A stretch of DNA of 64,000 bases from Ceratopteris richardii (lineage: Eukaryota > Streptophyta > Polypodiopsida > Polypodiales > Pteridaceae), in assembly GCA_020310875.1 (NCBI GenBank), contig CM035422.1, forward strand, positions 50,501,607-50,565,606. The letters run 5' to 3'. Positions within the stretch are counted from its first letter, which is position 1. Every line of letters begins with the position of its first letter. Shown in pieces: positions 22,199-33,185 of this stretch. Position numbers and translations under genes: made by a program. The notes under the pieces were generated by a model. That model did not search any database. It saw only the letters and a list, made by a program, of their open reading frames with translations, and was not told the DNA's origin.

Positions 22199-22894
22199 CT
22201 TTGATTCACTAGTTTTAGAGCTAGGGTAGTGTGAATAATTACTCAACTGCTGGGCCCAAGACCTAGCAGTATGATTGACACTAGCCTCTAAAGACCTAAG
22301 GCTTTGTCTATCTCACCATAGATGTCATCCTGATGTGAGGTTCATATGCCTGATTGAATAACCCCAATTTACCCCAAGTACAACCTTGTTGCAGACTACT
22401 TTATATTGTCACTTGGTTCCCTTTTTTTCTGGTTGGTTATCATGTTTATGCTCTTGTATGAATTTACGTCGTCAGGAATACTTGAGTGAATTTTCACACT
22501 TTAAGTGAATACTTGATCATACCACGTTAAATTATTTTCTTTAAGATTATCAAAAGATTAAATTTTTTCTTGAACTTGAGTATTTAAGAGTCTTCAACTT
22601 GATAAATGCCTATCTTCACCCTATCTTACTTCTATTACGACTCGCACTTAGCCTAAGCTAGGAATTGATAGAGGGAGTTGAGAATAATCCAACCTCACTT
22701 GCTTATCCCTTGCTCTTGGGTTTCAAGAACTCCGTTCTCAAGCTTGTAGTATGCTAGTGCTCTGGATGCTCTTCGATGCTCTTAATGGACCTATAAAAAG
22801 TCCCAAAGTTAGCTCAATATTAAATTCAAATGACATAACATACCATTTTCACTCATGTAATTCAGAGACCAAATTGCCCTTTGTTTTTATGGAA
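22199..22894. other. Unassigned; possible Gy1 leader
   Basis: Lies directly upstream of a Gy1 gag start on the minus strand, so it may hold the Gy1 leader or 5' LTR remnant. No LTR ends, primer site or open frame could be identified. The right end abuts a CoA-family fragment. Confidence 0.35.
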
Positions 22895-22912
22895 AACAAT
22901 CCTAGAGATCTC

Positions 22913-23136
22913 TCAGTTTTCTTCCCTCGGGGTACAGATCCGATTCCATTCCTCATATGCTCTTAATTGCTCTACAATCCGATTCCTTTCTGGTAAATAC
23001 AGAGCAATTTTGTTCTCTCCTTCGATGTACTTCCAATGGCCCTTTCCCATCAGGAAATTTGTCATTCTCCAAGCATGGAAGTTGTTTTTGTCCAGCTTAT
23101 CACTCATAACTGACTCATTCCATCTGCGTTTGCCAT
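22913..23136 (-). pseudogene. CoA-type gag N-terminus
   Basis: Starts MANADGMSQL and reads SDKLDKNNFHAWR, FLMGKGHWKYIEGEN and NRIVEQLRAYEEWN. One in-frame stop lies near 23106. It preserves the reading frame that is shifted in the plus-strand CoA at 7850, so it is useful for dating that lesion. Truncated at about 22900. Confidence 0.7.
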
Positions 23137-23527
23137 TTCTCTAGCAAATCTCAACATTGCAAAACACTACAAGCAACACTTCTGCTTGAACACTATCGCA
23201 CTATGATGTGACAGTTCCATCTCAAAAAAGATAGAGTTTTCGTGTATCAACACTACACAGAATTGCTTGAAACTCTGGATCTAGAATATATGAGTGTTGT
23301 CGAACACAACACAAGTTACAATTTCCAAAACTGACCTGGTTTTTCTATGGGCCCCACCTTATAGGCTCAAAATGGAGATCGAGATAGCTCTGAAAATATT
23401 TTGAGGTCTTCTAACTTCACACCGATTTTCATAGCAAACGGAGGTCATTTGTGAATCACATTTTCTCCATGCCTTGCCATGTACTCTTCACCGTCGCCTT
23501 CTCCACAAGCTCTCTACAACTGTGCTA

Positions 23528-23539
23528 GCTCAGATACCA
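23528..23539 (-). other. Primer-binding site of CoA-type fragment
   Basis: Minus-strand TGGTATCTGAGC, one mismatch to the tRNA-Met complement, adjacent to the LTR. Confidence 0.75.
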
Positions 23540-23915
23540 TGTCACAAGGAAGGAGATAAGGAAGAGAGCACACACTCTCACAATCAAAGAGAAGCACACA
23601 CTCTCATTGAGGCAGGGAAGAATAATCTTCTTCTTCTTCTTCTTCTATTACATAAAAAGGAATGTACAAGAATGACCTAAAACAAGAATACAACTAGTGC
23701 AATATATAAAGACCAGTACATAAGGAAAACCTTAATGTCTGCGAATGAGTGAGCTGGTAAGAAAAAAATGTGCCATCACTCTCGGTAGATAAATCTAATA
23801 AAGCTCAATGAAGTATCCTTGACATATATCAACATGACCACTATACATGTCAGAGAAACGAAAAATTGATATGTGTCATCTTGGATCATCACATGTTGAG
23901 CTTGATATCTCAACA
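23540..23915 (-). repeat. CoA-type 5' LTR
   Basis: 376 bp, from TGTTGAGATATCAAGC (minus, at 23915) to CTTGTGACA. The short GAA tract resembles the CoA 5' LTR, so the long tract at 11458 is the derived state. Confidence 0.85.
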
Positions 23916-24620
23916 AACCTATGGTAGAATATAACTAGAAACTTACAAATATGGATACCTACATGATTAGCAGAAGCTCAACGATCACGGAAACAAATGT
24001 GGATCCCAAAAAAGATTAAGGAACAAGAAAAGGAAGAAATATGGACCTTATACAAAGTGAAATGCAAGATTATCACAAACTTCAACACATTAACCAAAGA
24101 CAAAGGGCAAAAAGGACCAAAAAAGGAGCAAAAGCTCCAAGAGAAAGACATGTACGTATGGAGGATTAGATCCAAGGACATGCAATTGAAAGCACGACAA
24201 AACATGACAAAGAGGAATCAGATTACAACATTCAAGTGGAGACTGAAGGAGCCACAAGGAGTGTGCCAGATCAACAAAAGACACTCATGTTGAGCTACAT
24301 GCATCAAGGATATGCATTATAGCACCACCTTACAAGACCACACATTCGACACATAGTTCTTTTGATCGGTTCAGTGGTGCACATTTCCTTCCAGGGAATA
24401 GGACTTAGCTTGTACCATAATAGTAGAACAAATTCACTAATGAATATTAATAATTGCTTCAGTTATGATTAACATCTATGTTTTCTTTTAAAAAAGATAG
24501 AAAATTATAAGAAAATGGAAAAAATACATCCTAAAAGTATCATGCTCTACACACACTTGTGAGAGGGGAGCAAAATCAAAATGCACACGATTAACAAACA
24601 TGAGGAGGAAAGCACTTCTT
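23916..24620 (+). pseudogene. Tail of post-integrase ORF, Gy1 copy 2
   Basis: The frame at 23997-24293 starts within RKQMWIPKKIKEQEK, matching RQQIWIPKNVKQ of copy 1 and KSIWVPKKS of the minus-strand copy. Two more tryptophan motifs follow (MYVWRIRSKD and FKWRLKEP). The protease-like core upstream is missing because the CoA-type fragment lies there. About 330 bp of non-coding sequence separate it from ORF A. Confidence 0.6.
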
Positions 24621-24624
24621 TAGA

Positions 24625-25890
24625 TTGAGTTTTAACTATAACTTCTATTTTGAAGTGCAGATTGCTTTTGAGGATTTTGAAGCGACTGTGCAAGAAGAGA
24701 TCTTGGAATTTCCTTTGGAGAGCACTACCAAAGCAACAAGACATTGGTTTCATGAAGATCACCCTGAAGGCGATCATCTATTTTTCATTACTATCAGAAT
24801 CATGGATAGGGATCATCAATTTCTCGTCATGTCTCAAGATTTCCATGTGCTACAAGAAATACCATCAACAGTTGATATATTGACAAAATCAGGCATTGTG
24901 CGATATTTTTTCATGCTAATTTATAAGCAAGACTTTGAAAGATGTATTTAGGTTATGAATACTTTGCATCTTGCATTGGACATGTCGATCGTGCCAAAAG
25001 CAAAGGTGTTCGATTTATGAGGGGATTGCACGACAATCAAATTCACTCACAAATTGATCAAGGATGCATTCGAGTGGATCAAGGATGACATTAAAGATCT
25101 CAAAGAAGAATTCCACAAAGCAAAAAAATGAACATCCTTAGATATCAACAAGATCGACATATAAGAAGTGGTGCGACTAGTGCATAAACAGTCTTGTTTC
25201 CCAAACATGAATAGATACACTGCAACTCAAAAAATGGTGGTGCAACTCCTATCACATCCAACAAAGCAAGTTGGAAACCAAGTAAATTTTACATCGTATG
25301 TCCATGAATGCCTATTTGAAGCAAAGAAACAATAGGGCAACAAAAAATTCCTCAAGGGCAGTACAACATTGACTGTCTTAATATACCACACTTTGAACAT
25401 TTGAGAGTATGAAACCTTTAATGAGAGGAGCAAAAATATTGAGAGAGGAGACCACTTGAGAGGTCACTCTAGAAGCTAAAAGAATGCATGTACTCTTGTA
25501 AAAAACTTTGAAGTGGCCAACACCAATTGAAGAAGTTGAATAACAAGAATCTCTACTAGAAAATCGCATGTACAAGGAGGGCCAAGTGAACCGATCAGTC
25601 CAAGCTCACCATTATCGGCATGCCAGTGAGGTTCAAAAAATCAATTGAGTAAAAGATTGACCCAATTACATAGATATAAAGAATTGGGATTAGCAAATTC
25701 AAGCTCTTCATTAGAATCTCAAGAAGATAATGATCAATCCACAATGAATGTGGACATTCACATAGAAACAAATGATGATGGTGGATGGGACGAACTTAAC
25801 CAAGCGGTCGACCAACAAGAGGTGGCTAGCAAGGAGCAAGACAGTGACACACACATAATCATAGAAGAAAAACAAGAGGAAAACCACTAG
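24625..25890 (+). pseudogene. Gy1 accessory ORF A and linker, copy 2
   Basis: 24625-24951 reads EATVQEEILEFPLESTTKAT, close to ATIQEEVLEFPLQSMTKAK of copy 1, and MDRDHQFLVMSQDFHVLQE. A stop follows YKQDFERCI. Beyond it, shifted or interrupted frames retain FTHKLIKDAFEW and VNFTSYVHECLFEAKKQ. 25645-25890 is the linker (KRLTQLHRYKELGLANSSS, NVDIHIE, GGWDELNQ), matching 2640-2790. It is clearly homologous to the intact ORF A at 1541-2563 but dead. Confidence 0.7.
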
Positions 25891-26004
25891 GAAAAGACGT
25901 GTATACCATTCAAGTAAATTAGACCACTAGAATGCAATTCAAAGAAATTAACATTCAAGGCCAAAAAACAATGGTGCATCCTAAGGAAGAAAAATAAGAG
26001 GGAT

Positions 26005-26009
26005 AGTTT
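26005..26009 (+). repeat. CoB1 target-site duplication, left
   Basis: AGTTT directly before the LTR; identical to 32480-32484 on the other side. Confidence 0.9.
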
Positions 26010-27043
26010 TGATGGAGAATGTTAATCTCCAAAAGAACAACTTATTCTTGTGATTAGAGCACCTCTATACCAAGAATAAGTCAAACACTCCACTAATTTA
26101 GAGGATCAATTGCTAATTATCAAAAGATTAACAAATCTGTGAAGAAGATGAAACACAGAAAAGTCTGCTGCACTATTTCTTCACATTGACCTATCAAACG
26201 TGTAAAGTTTTTTATGAAACTTTGTACGAAGTATCTCCTAGAGATTGCGCATCTACTCCAAGTTGAATCTCTTCAAAAGATTAAGTATAGCTTGAGAAAT
26301 CAACTTCTCAAGTTACCTATGTCAGAAACTGTTACTCAGAACAGTCGACTTTACACCTGTAACTTTTAAGACTTGGTTCTCCTTGAATAGAACCCGTTTT
26401 ACAAAATGCTTCTAGACATAAGTAGCTTATCTTCCAACTTAAAGATTAAGCCCTCACTCATGCAAAACTTTAAACTGTGCTAGGAGAAATGATCAAAACA
26501 TTAACTTCGAAATCTGCGCCTGTTTTAGGAACCAGTGAACACACTTCACATATGAATGTTCCTACACTTAATTCACTCAGCCTGATTACAATTGGAAGCT
26601 AAAACTTTGCACAGAGGTCAAGCAACTCTCAACTTAGACTTGTACAAAAGCATTTCACAATTGATCTACTGTAGAAGGAGAACACGCAGAAACATCGGGC
26701 GCAAATATTTTTCTTTACTCAGAAGAATTACAACTGAGTGATGAGAGCTAACTCAAATTCACTTTCATCTATCTCATGACTTCTAACTTCCTCAAACTTG
26801 GATTCTAACTATTGTCACATATGCTCTCATACATGCCCCGACTTTTCTCAAAGTATTTATAGATAATTTTGTACATGATTCTTACTAAACAAAAGATCTA
26901 AGTCATCTATGACTATACTAATGTACATATGTGTACACTTCTCTTGTCCTCTGAATGTAATCTTTTTCCACACTTTAGGAATTGATTCTTCCTTCATCAT
27001 TTGATCTTCCAAGCCTTCAATTGGTGATTGGTCTGCACCAACA
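26010..27043 (-). repeat. CoB1 3' LTR
   Basis: 1034 bp, plus-strand ends TGATGGAGAATG and CACCAACA. A TATA box (CTATAAATA, minus) lies at 26854-26862. Confidence 0.95.
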
Positions 27044-27057
27044 GCTCCCCCTCAATC
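27044..27057 (-). other. CoB1 polypurine tract
   Basis: Minus-strand GATTGAGGGGGAGC directly upstream of the 3' LTR; it overlaps the stop codon of gag-pol. Confidence 0.85.
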
Positions 27058-30000
27058 ATCAATTGAGGTTTTCTCTGTCTTCTTGATACTTGCCATGTCT
27101 TTGAACCTTTGTAACTTAGGTCCATCCAGACTCTTTGTCATCATATCTGCCACTTGTTCTTTTGTTGGAGTGTACATCACTTCAATCTCTTTATCTAATA
27201 CCTTTTCCCTCAAGAAATGATACTGAATCTCTATATGCTTAGTCCTGGCATGAAAAACAGGGTTAGCTGCCAAATACAAAGAACTCATATTGTCTCCAAA
27301 AATTATTGGAGTACTATGATCAAACTCAAAACTTTTCATCAAGTTCTTCAACCATATCACTTCCTTTGCAGCTTCTACCATTCCCTTATACTCAGCTTCT
27401 GTGGATGATAAAGCAACTGTATGTTGCTTCTTTGAACACCAAGAAACTAACTTATCTCCAACATAACAGAGATACCCATGAGTAGACCTTCTATCATCTG
27501 AGTCACCTGCCCAATCTGCATCACTAAACACTTTGATTCTTGTGTCAGAAGTGAAACCATAATACAAACCTTCACTTAGGGTTCCTTTGATATATCTGAG
27601 TACCCTTTGGGTTGCAATCCAATGAGTCTTCTTTGGACAATGCATGAATTGTGACAACACACCTACTGCATATGATAGATCTGGCCTTGTCAAGGTAGCA
27701 TAGATTAGACTACCTACCAAACTCTGATATTTCTTCATATCATTGAACTCTTCACCTCCATACTTGCTTAATTTATGATTTACCTCCAATGGTGTAGTTG
27801 AGGTCTTGCAATCTTCCATGTTAAATTTGACTAAAAGATTCTTCAAGTATCTCTCTTGTGAAACATATACTCCATGTTGAGTATACACAATCTGCATTCC
27901 TAGAAAATAAGATAAGTTTCCCAAATCACTTATCTTAAACTCCTTCTCTATTTGCTTCTTGAGTTCATTGATTCCTTGAGCATCTGTTCCTGTAACAATA
28001 ATATCATCAACATAAATACACATGTAAATGTATCCATTTTCACTTGCCTTCACTAGCAAGCTACTATCTGCCTTTGATGCTTGAAATCCACATTCATTCA
28101 AGAACTTGACCAATCTGTAATTCCAAGCTCTTGGGGCTTGCTTCAACCCATATAAAGCTCTCTTGAGCTTACACACATAATCTGATCCAATTGATTCCAT
28201 GAAGCCTTCTGGTTGCTCCATATATACTTCATCTGCAATGTATCCATTTAGAAATGCATTTTTCACATCCAATTGTGATAATTTCCATCCCTTACAAGCA
28301 GCAATAGCAATCAATGTCCTAATTGTAGACATCTTAGCAACAGGACTAAAGGTTTCATCATAATCTACCCCATAAGTTTGGGCATAACCTTTGACCACAA
28401 GTCTAGCCTTATATCTAGACACCTTACCATCTGCAAACCTCTTTGTTTTATATACCCACTTGCATCCAATGACTTTCTGATTCTTTGGTCTTGGTACTAG
28501 TTCCCAAGTTTCATTTTCAAGTAGAGCATCATACTCTTCCTGCATTGCCTTCTCCCAATTCTGTTTACCTTTGGCTTCTTCATAAGTGGTTGGATCTTCT
28601 TCTGTTTTAACAATGTAGGCATAATCTTTTGTTGTTAGGAAAGATGTATCATAACTATACCTTATAGGTTCTTTCCTTTCCCTTGTAGATCTTCTGATTT
28701 CTGCACTTCTTGAAGTTTCAGCCTCATTTGATTCTGGATCAAATCTTGGCCCTTCTTCTACATAATCCTGCACTCTACATCTAGAGTCAACTTCATCAAC
28801 AATTTCTTCACATACTTTTACCTTTGCCTTTCCTTTCCTTTGTATTTCTTCAACACCTGTATACTCATTTGGTGATCCTGTATACCACATATTTTGCTCA
28901 TCAAATGTTACATCTTTAGTAACAAGAAATTGCTTTGTGGATGGACTCCACAACCTGTAACCCATCTGTCTATCATCATATCCAATAAACACATACTTCT
29001 CTGCTTTTGGTTCTAGCTTATGTCTTAATTGTGAAGGAACATAAGCATATGCAATACATCCAAATACTTTACAATGATCAAGACTAGGCTTCTTACCCCA
29101 CCATGCTTCATAAGGGGTTCCTCCATCCAAAGCTTTGCAAGGCAACCTATTCACAAGGTATGTTGCAGTGTTAATGGCTTCTGCCCATAAGTAATTTGGA
29201 CAATTCTTTTCCTTCATCATGGCTCTTGCAAACTCTACAAGAGTTCTATTCCTCCTTTCTGCTACTCCATTCTGTTGAGGGGAGTACCTGCAAGTTACTT
29301 CTCTTTTGATACCTGCATTCCACAAATAATCATCAAACTCTTTTGAGAAATACTCTCCCCCTCCATCTGATCTTAACCTCTTTAGCTTTTGTCCTGTGAT
29401 CCTTTCTGCATAAGCATGAAAATGTTTGAATGTCTTGAAAACTTCTGATTTATCCTTGATTACATACAAAGTAATCCACCTGGTTGCATCATCAACAAAC
29501 AACACATAATATCTGGATCCATTTATGCTATAGTCCCTTGAGGGACCCCATACATCTGTATGAACCAATTCAAGCATATTTGAATACTTGTACCCTGATT
29601 TGTTATAAGAACTCTTATGTGCTTTACCTAATTGACAAGCTTCACACTTGTACACCATATGTTGCCTTTCAATATTTGGCAATCCAAGCACCACCTGATT
29701 CTTTGACATCTCCTTTATAGCTCTCTCATTGAAATGACCTAGCCTTTTATGCCATAGGTCTAATTCAGATACCTTTTGACCTCCATAGGTAAATAATGCA
29801 TGTCCCACATTACCTTGGACTTTGAGAGTGAACAATCTTCCTTCCTTTTTACCTGCAATTATGTTTCTATATCCCTGATTTGGATCTTGTACATAAACAC
29901 CATCATTTGTGAATCTTACCTCATATCCTTTCTCCACAATTTGCCCTACACTTATCAGATTTTTAGGAATAGTAGGAACATAAAGTACCTTGCTCAGAAG

Positions 30001-31224
30001 TGTACTTCCACTCTTTGTCTTCACTGATCCAATGCTCTCCACTTTATGTTTGGTATTGTCACCTGTCTGAACTGTATGTCCATTGACCTTTGCTTCCATA
30101 TCAGTCATCAAAGATAGATTCCCACTCAGATGGTTGCTACACCCTGAGTCAATATAAAACACTCTTTGATCTTCTCCCATTGATTCATGAGTTGCATTCA
30201 AGATAAGAGTCATGTCATCCTTCTGATCTGATGCATAATTGTAATAATTGTTGTTGTAGGACTGAGATTGGAAGTTTCTTCCACCTCCTCTACCATATGA
30301 TGTCCTACCACCTCTTCCTCTGAAGTTGCCTCTTTGGTTTCTGCCTCCTCTACCTCTTTGGTTATAATTCTGATTATTGTTTCCACCATTTTGATTGTTA
30401 TACCAACAATCATTTGCCAAATGATTTGTTCTGCCACAAATCCAACAAGCTTTAGCATTATCTTTGTTCTTACCTCCTCTTCCTTTACCTCTGAAATTTG
30501 TCTTCCCTTTTGTGAAGTTAGCTTGGTTTGAATTCCCTTCATCATCATTTGATTGCTTTCCCTTGCCATTCTTTTTCTTGTCCTTGGAGTACATAGCTTG
30601 ACTTGTACTTCTATCATTGTCTCCTTTAAGATCCTGCTCAAAGGTTAGCATGTGTCCTAGCAATTGATTAAGATCAGGAGTAAAGTGATCAAGTGACAAT
30701 TCTATGGACAATATAAAAGGCTTCCACTTCTCATCTCCTCTCAAACCTGTAAGTATTTGTCTTACCAACTTTTCTTCTTCAATATCTTCATCCACTGCTC
30801 CCAAGCTATCTGCAATATCTTTCATCCTTGCCACATAATCTGAAATTGAGTGTGAGCTCTTCTTCTTGAAGGTTGTGAACTCAGCCCATAGTGAGGACTT
30901 CCTTGACTTAGTTGTATTTTGGAAATGCTCTTCCAAGGCATTCCAAACATCTGTGGCACTTTCCAAACCTCTGATGTGAGGTAGAAGGTAATCATTTACA
31001 GCCATGTAGATGATGCTCCTTGCTTGAGCATCCTTTCTCATCCAAGTCTTCAACATTGCAAGCTCTTCCCTAGTAGGAATACTTGGATCTGCAAATTCAG
31101 GTTTTTCTTCATCTCCTGTAATAAATGATATAAGATCTTTGCTCATGAGGTGTGCTTCCATCCTCATGGACCATGCTGGATAGTTCTCCCTATCTAGCTT
31201 ATCAATCTGCAAGCTTTCTCCCAT
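27052..31224 (-). CDS. CoB1 Gag-Pol polyprotein
   Basis: One 1390-residue frame, normal length for copia. Domains in order: Gag with UBN2 helices (about 60-200), zinc knuckle CWICGRTNHLANDC (260-273), Gly/Arg/Asn-rich linker, protease with FYIDSGCSNH (Asp359), pre-integrase zinc site (H492, H497, C527, C530), integrase DDE residues Asp557, Asp620 and Glu656 (35 residues between the last two), reverse transcriptase (LDVKNAFLNG; YVDD at 1071-1074), and RNase H (Asp1235, Glu1276, Asp1311; HARTKHIEIQYHF). All catalytic residues are present and there are no stops. Gag and Pol share one frame, so no frameshift site is needed; Gag excess would need another mechanism such as splicing. The start MGESLQIDKL matches the CoB2 start MADHISIDKL. 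Confidence 0.93.
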   Translation of the reverse strand: MGESLQIDKLDRENYPAWSMRMEAHLMSKDLISFITGDEEKPEFADPSIPTREELAMLKTWMRKDAQARSIIYMAVNDYLLPHIRGLESATDVWNALEEHFQNTTKSRKSSLWAEFTTFKKKSSHSISDYVARMKDIADSLGAVDEDIEEEKLVRQILTGLRGDEKWKPFILSIELSLDHFTPDLNQLLGHMLTFEQDLKGDNDRSTSQAMYSKDKKKNGKGKQSNDDEGNSNQANFTKGKTNFRGKGRGGKNKDNAKACWICGRTNHLANDCWYNNQNGGNNNQNYNQRGRGGRNQRGNFRGRGGRTSYGRGGGRNFQSQSYNNNYYNYASDQKDDMTLILNATHESMGEDQRVFYIDSGCSNHLSGNLSLMTDMEAKVNGHTVQTGDNTKHKVESIGSVKTKSGSTLLSKVLYVPTIPKNLISVGQIVEKGYEVRFTNDGVYVQDPNQGYRNIIAGKKEGRLFTLKVQGNVGHALFTYGGQKVSELDLWHKRLGHFNERAIKEMSKNQVVLGLPNIERQHMVYKCEACQLGKAHKSSYNKSGYKYSNMLELVHTDVWGPSRDYSINGSRYYVLFVDDATRWITLYVIKDKSEVFKTFKHFHAYAERITGQKLKRLRSDGGGEYFSKEFDDYLWNAGIKREVTCRYSPQQNGVAERRNRTLVEFARAMMKEKNCPNYLWAEAINTATYLVNRLPCKALDGGTPYEAWWGKKPSLDHCKVFGCIAYAYVPSQLRHKLEPKAEKYVFIGYDDRQMGYRLWSPSTKQFLVTKDVTFDEQNMWYTGSPNEYTGVEEIQRKGKAKVKVCEEIVDEVDSRCRVQDYVEEGPRFDPESNEAETSRSAEIRRSTRERKEPIRYSYDTSFLTTKDYAYIVKTEEDPTTYEEAKGKQNWEKAMQEEYDALLENETWELVPRPKNQKVIGCKWVYKTKRFADGKVSRYKARLVVKGYAQTYGVDYDETFSPVAKMSTIRTLIAIAACKGWKLSQLDVKNAFLNGYIADEVYMEQPEGFMESIGSDYVCKLKRALYGLKQAPRAWNYRLVKFLNECGFQASKADSSLLVKASENGYIYMCIYVDDIIVTGTDAQGINELKKQIEKEFKISDLGNLSYFLGMQIVYTQHGVYVSQERYLKNLLVKFNMEDCKTSTTPLEVNHKLSKYGGEEFNDMKKYQSLVGSLIYATLTRPDLSYAVGVLSQFMHCPKKTHWIATQRVLRYIKGTLSEGLYYGFTSDTRIKVFSDADWAGDSDDRRSTHGYLCYVGDKLVSWCSKKQHTVALSSTEAEYKGMVEAAKEVIWLKNLMKSFEFDHSTPIIFGDNMSSLYLAANPVFHARTKHIEIQYHFLREKVLDKEIEVMYTPTKEQVADMMTKSLDGPKLQRFKDMASIKKTEKTSIDD

Positions 31225-31432
31225 CTTGTATCCACCTATGTATTGAAATCTTCAAGCTTTACAAACAATGTATGTACCTTTACTTTGAATTGAACTCCTT
31301 TTGCCTTTCTTGATGTCAAATAGTCTTCTCCTCAAGCTTTGACTCCAAGCTTTCACTTCTTAGTCCTTCAAGTGTTGAATTTCTTGAATCTGCAGCAGTC
31401 GGGATCCTTCTTTCCTCAATTTGATGTCTCCT

Positions 31433-31444
31433 GCTCTGATACCA
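31433..31444 (-). other. CoB1 primer-binding site
   Basis: Minus-strand TGGTATCAGAGC, perfect for initiator tRNA-Met, one base from the 5' LTR. Confidence 0.9.
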
Positions 31445-31445
31445 C

Positions 31446-32479
31446 TGATGGAGAATGTTAATCTCCAAAAGAACAACTTATTCTTGTGATTAGAGCACCT
31501 CTATACCAAGAATAAGTCAAACACTCCACTAATTTAGAGGATCAATTGCTAATTATCAAAAGATTAACAAATCTGTGAAGAAGATGAAACACAGAAAAGT
31601 CTGCTGCACTATTTCTTCACATTGACCTATCAAACGTGTAAAGTTTTTTATGAAACTTTGTACGAAGTATCTCCTAGAGATTGCGCATCTACTCCAAGTT
31701 GAATCTCTTCAAAAGATTAAGTATAGCTTGAGAAATCAACTTCTCAAGTTACCTATGTCAGAAACTATTACTCAGAACAGTCAACTTTACACCTGTAACT
31801 TTTAAGACTTGGTTCTCCTTGAATAGAACCCGTTTTACAAAATGCTTCTAGACATAAGTAGCTTATCTTCCAACTTAAAGATTAAGCCCTCACTCATGCA
31901 AAACTTTAAACTGTGCTAGGAGAAATGATCAAAACATTAACTTCGAAATCTGCGCCTGTTTTAGGAACCAGTGAACACACTTCACATATGAATGTTCCTA
32001 CACTTAATTCACTCAGCCTGATTACAATTGGAAGCTAAAACTTTGCACAGAGGTCAAGCAACTCTCAACTTAGACTTGTACAAAAGCATTTCACAATTGA
32101 TCTACTGTAGAAGGAGAACACGCAGAAACATCGGGCGCAAATATTTTTCTTTACTCAGAAGAATTACAACTGAGTGATGAGAGCTAACTCAAATTCACTT
32201 TCATCTATCTCATGACTTCTAACTTCCTCAAACTTGGATTCTAACTATTGTCACATATGCTCTCATACATGCCCCGACTTTTCTCAAAGTATTTATAGAT
32301 AATTTTGTACATGATTCTTACTAAATAAAAGATCTAAGTCATCTATGACTATACTAATGTACATATGTGTACACTTCTCTTGTCCTCTGAATGTAATCTT
32401 TTTCCACACTTTAGGAATTTATTCTTCCTTCATCATTTGATCTTCCAAGCCTTCAATTGGTGATTGGTCTGCACCAACA
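31446..32479 (-). repeat. CoB1 5' LTR
   Basis: 1034 bp, nearly identical to the 3' LTR. TATA box on the minus strand at 32290-32298. Confidence 0.95.
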
Positions 32480-32484
32480 AGTTT
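32480..32484 (+). repeat. CoB1 target-site duplication, right
   Basis: AGTTT, the copy of 26005-26009. Confidence 0.9.
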
Positions 32485-32954
32485 GTCCCCCTGCGAACTT
32501 TTGAACCGATACGAGTAGTAGCAAAGCCATTAGCAATGGACGTAACTTTCAAAGGAAATAGTTCACTCAAGGACCAAGGTAGAGAGGCTAAGCAACAAAT
32601 TTGCCTGCAAATGTGATAGTCTTTTAATGAAACTACACATGTTAACTAAGGCAAATATGTACAGATAGGTGAAGAGCCAATAATTCCACAAAATTGGTTA
32701 AACATGGATATGGTCTAGCTTAAGCCAGTGGTGAAACATATGATACAAATGGACATGGACACACAAGTGGTAGCCGATAAAGAATATGAATATGTACATG
32801 TAGAAAAAGGTCATTTCAAAGTGTTAAGTGAACAACTATCAACATAGGTGATGCAAACTCAACACGCTCTAACAAAGAAAGAAGAAGAAGTTAAAAGAGC
32901 CATTGAAGAGGTGAACAAACTGAGGAAAAATTCTAAAATTTTAGATCAAAATAT
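32485..32954 (+). pseudogene. Gy1 ORF B coiled-coil remnant, copy 2
   Basis: Continues the Gy1 sequence cut by CoB1. ACTTTCAAAGGAAATAG matches the segment near 3058 in copy 1; IPQNWLNMDMV (with a stop) and LKPVVKHMIQ correspond to IPKTWLNVDIAQLKPVVQHMIQ. The last part reads TQHALTKKEEEVKRAIEEVN, a coiled coil. It is cut at 32954 by the CoC LTR. Confidence 0.6.
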
Positions 32955-33185
32955 TGTTGGAGTTAGACGTCTACAGAAGCATGCGAACAACACAAGGATG
33001 AAGAAGAAGCTTAGAGCACAACATACAATACTGAATGTATTACCACTAGAATGTACAAAGATAAGTAGCCCATTAGGGCAATAGTCGTATATACAAGCCG
33101 GGGGAAAAAGACCTCCTAAAGAGGGAAAAAAGTACCCAAGTGGTCCTAGAGTGTTCACACACATCATTACCTAAATATATCAACA
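32955..33185 (-). repeat. CoC 3' LTR (minus copy)
   Basis: 231 bp from TGTTGATATATT (minus) to ACTCCAACA; collinear with 12312-12541. Followed by the polypurine tract CTCCTAGGGGGAT (minus). Confidence 0.8.

Larger units (their letters stand above)
22895..23915 (-). mobile_element. CoA-family 5' fragment
   Basis: Minus-strand 5' LTR, primer site, leader and the first about 75 codons of gag of a CoA-type element; everything downstream is missing. It is inserted next to Gy1 sequence that resumes at 23916. With no second LTR the target duplication cannot be checked. Confidence 0.8.
26010..32479 (-). mobile_element. CoB1: complete Ty1/copia element, likely young
   Basis: 6470 bp with two 1034-bp LTRs, a 5-bp duplication AGTTT, a perfect tRNA-Met primer site, a polypurine tract and one uninterrupted gag-pol frame. 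I noticed four LTR differences (two G/A, one C/T, one G/T), under 0.5 percent, implying recent insertion. It lies inside the accessory region of Gy1 copy 2, which continues at 32485. It is the only element in the window that looks capable of autonomous movement. Confidence 0.95.

Noticed and set aside
29484..30027. Plus-strand open frames within CoB1
   Set aside because: They are antisense shadows of the intact gag-pol frame.
31433..31444. tRNA gene at the GCTCTGATACCA sequences
   Set aside because: Only 12 bases matching a tRNA end are present next to LTRs; these are primer-binding sites (also at 18892, 23528 and 46187).
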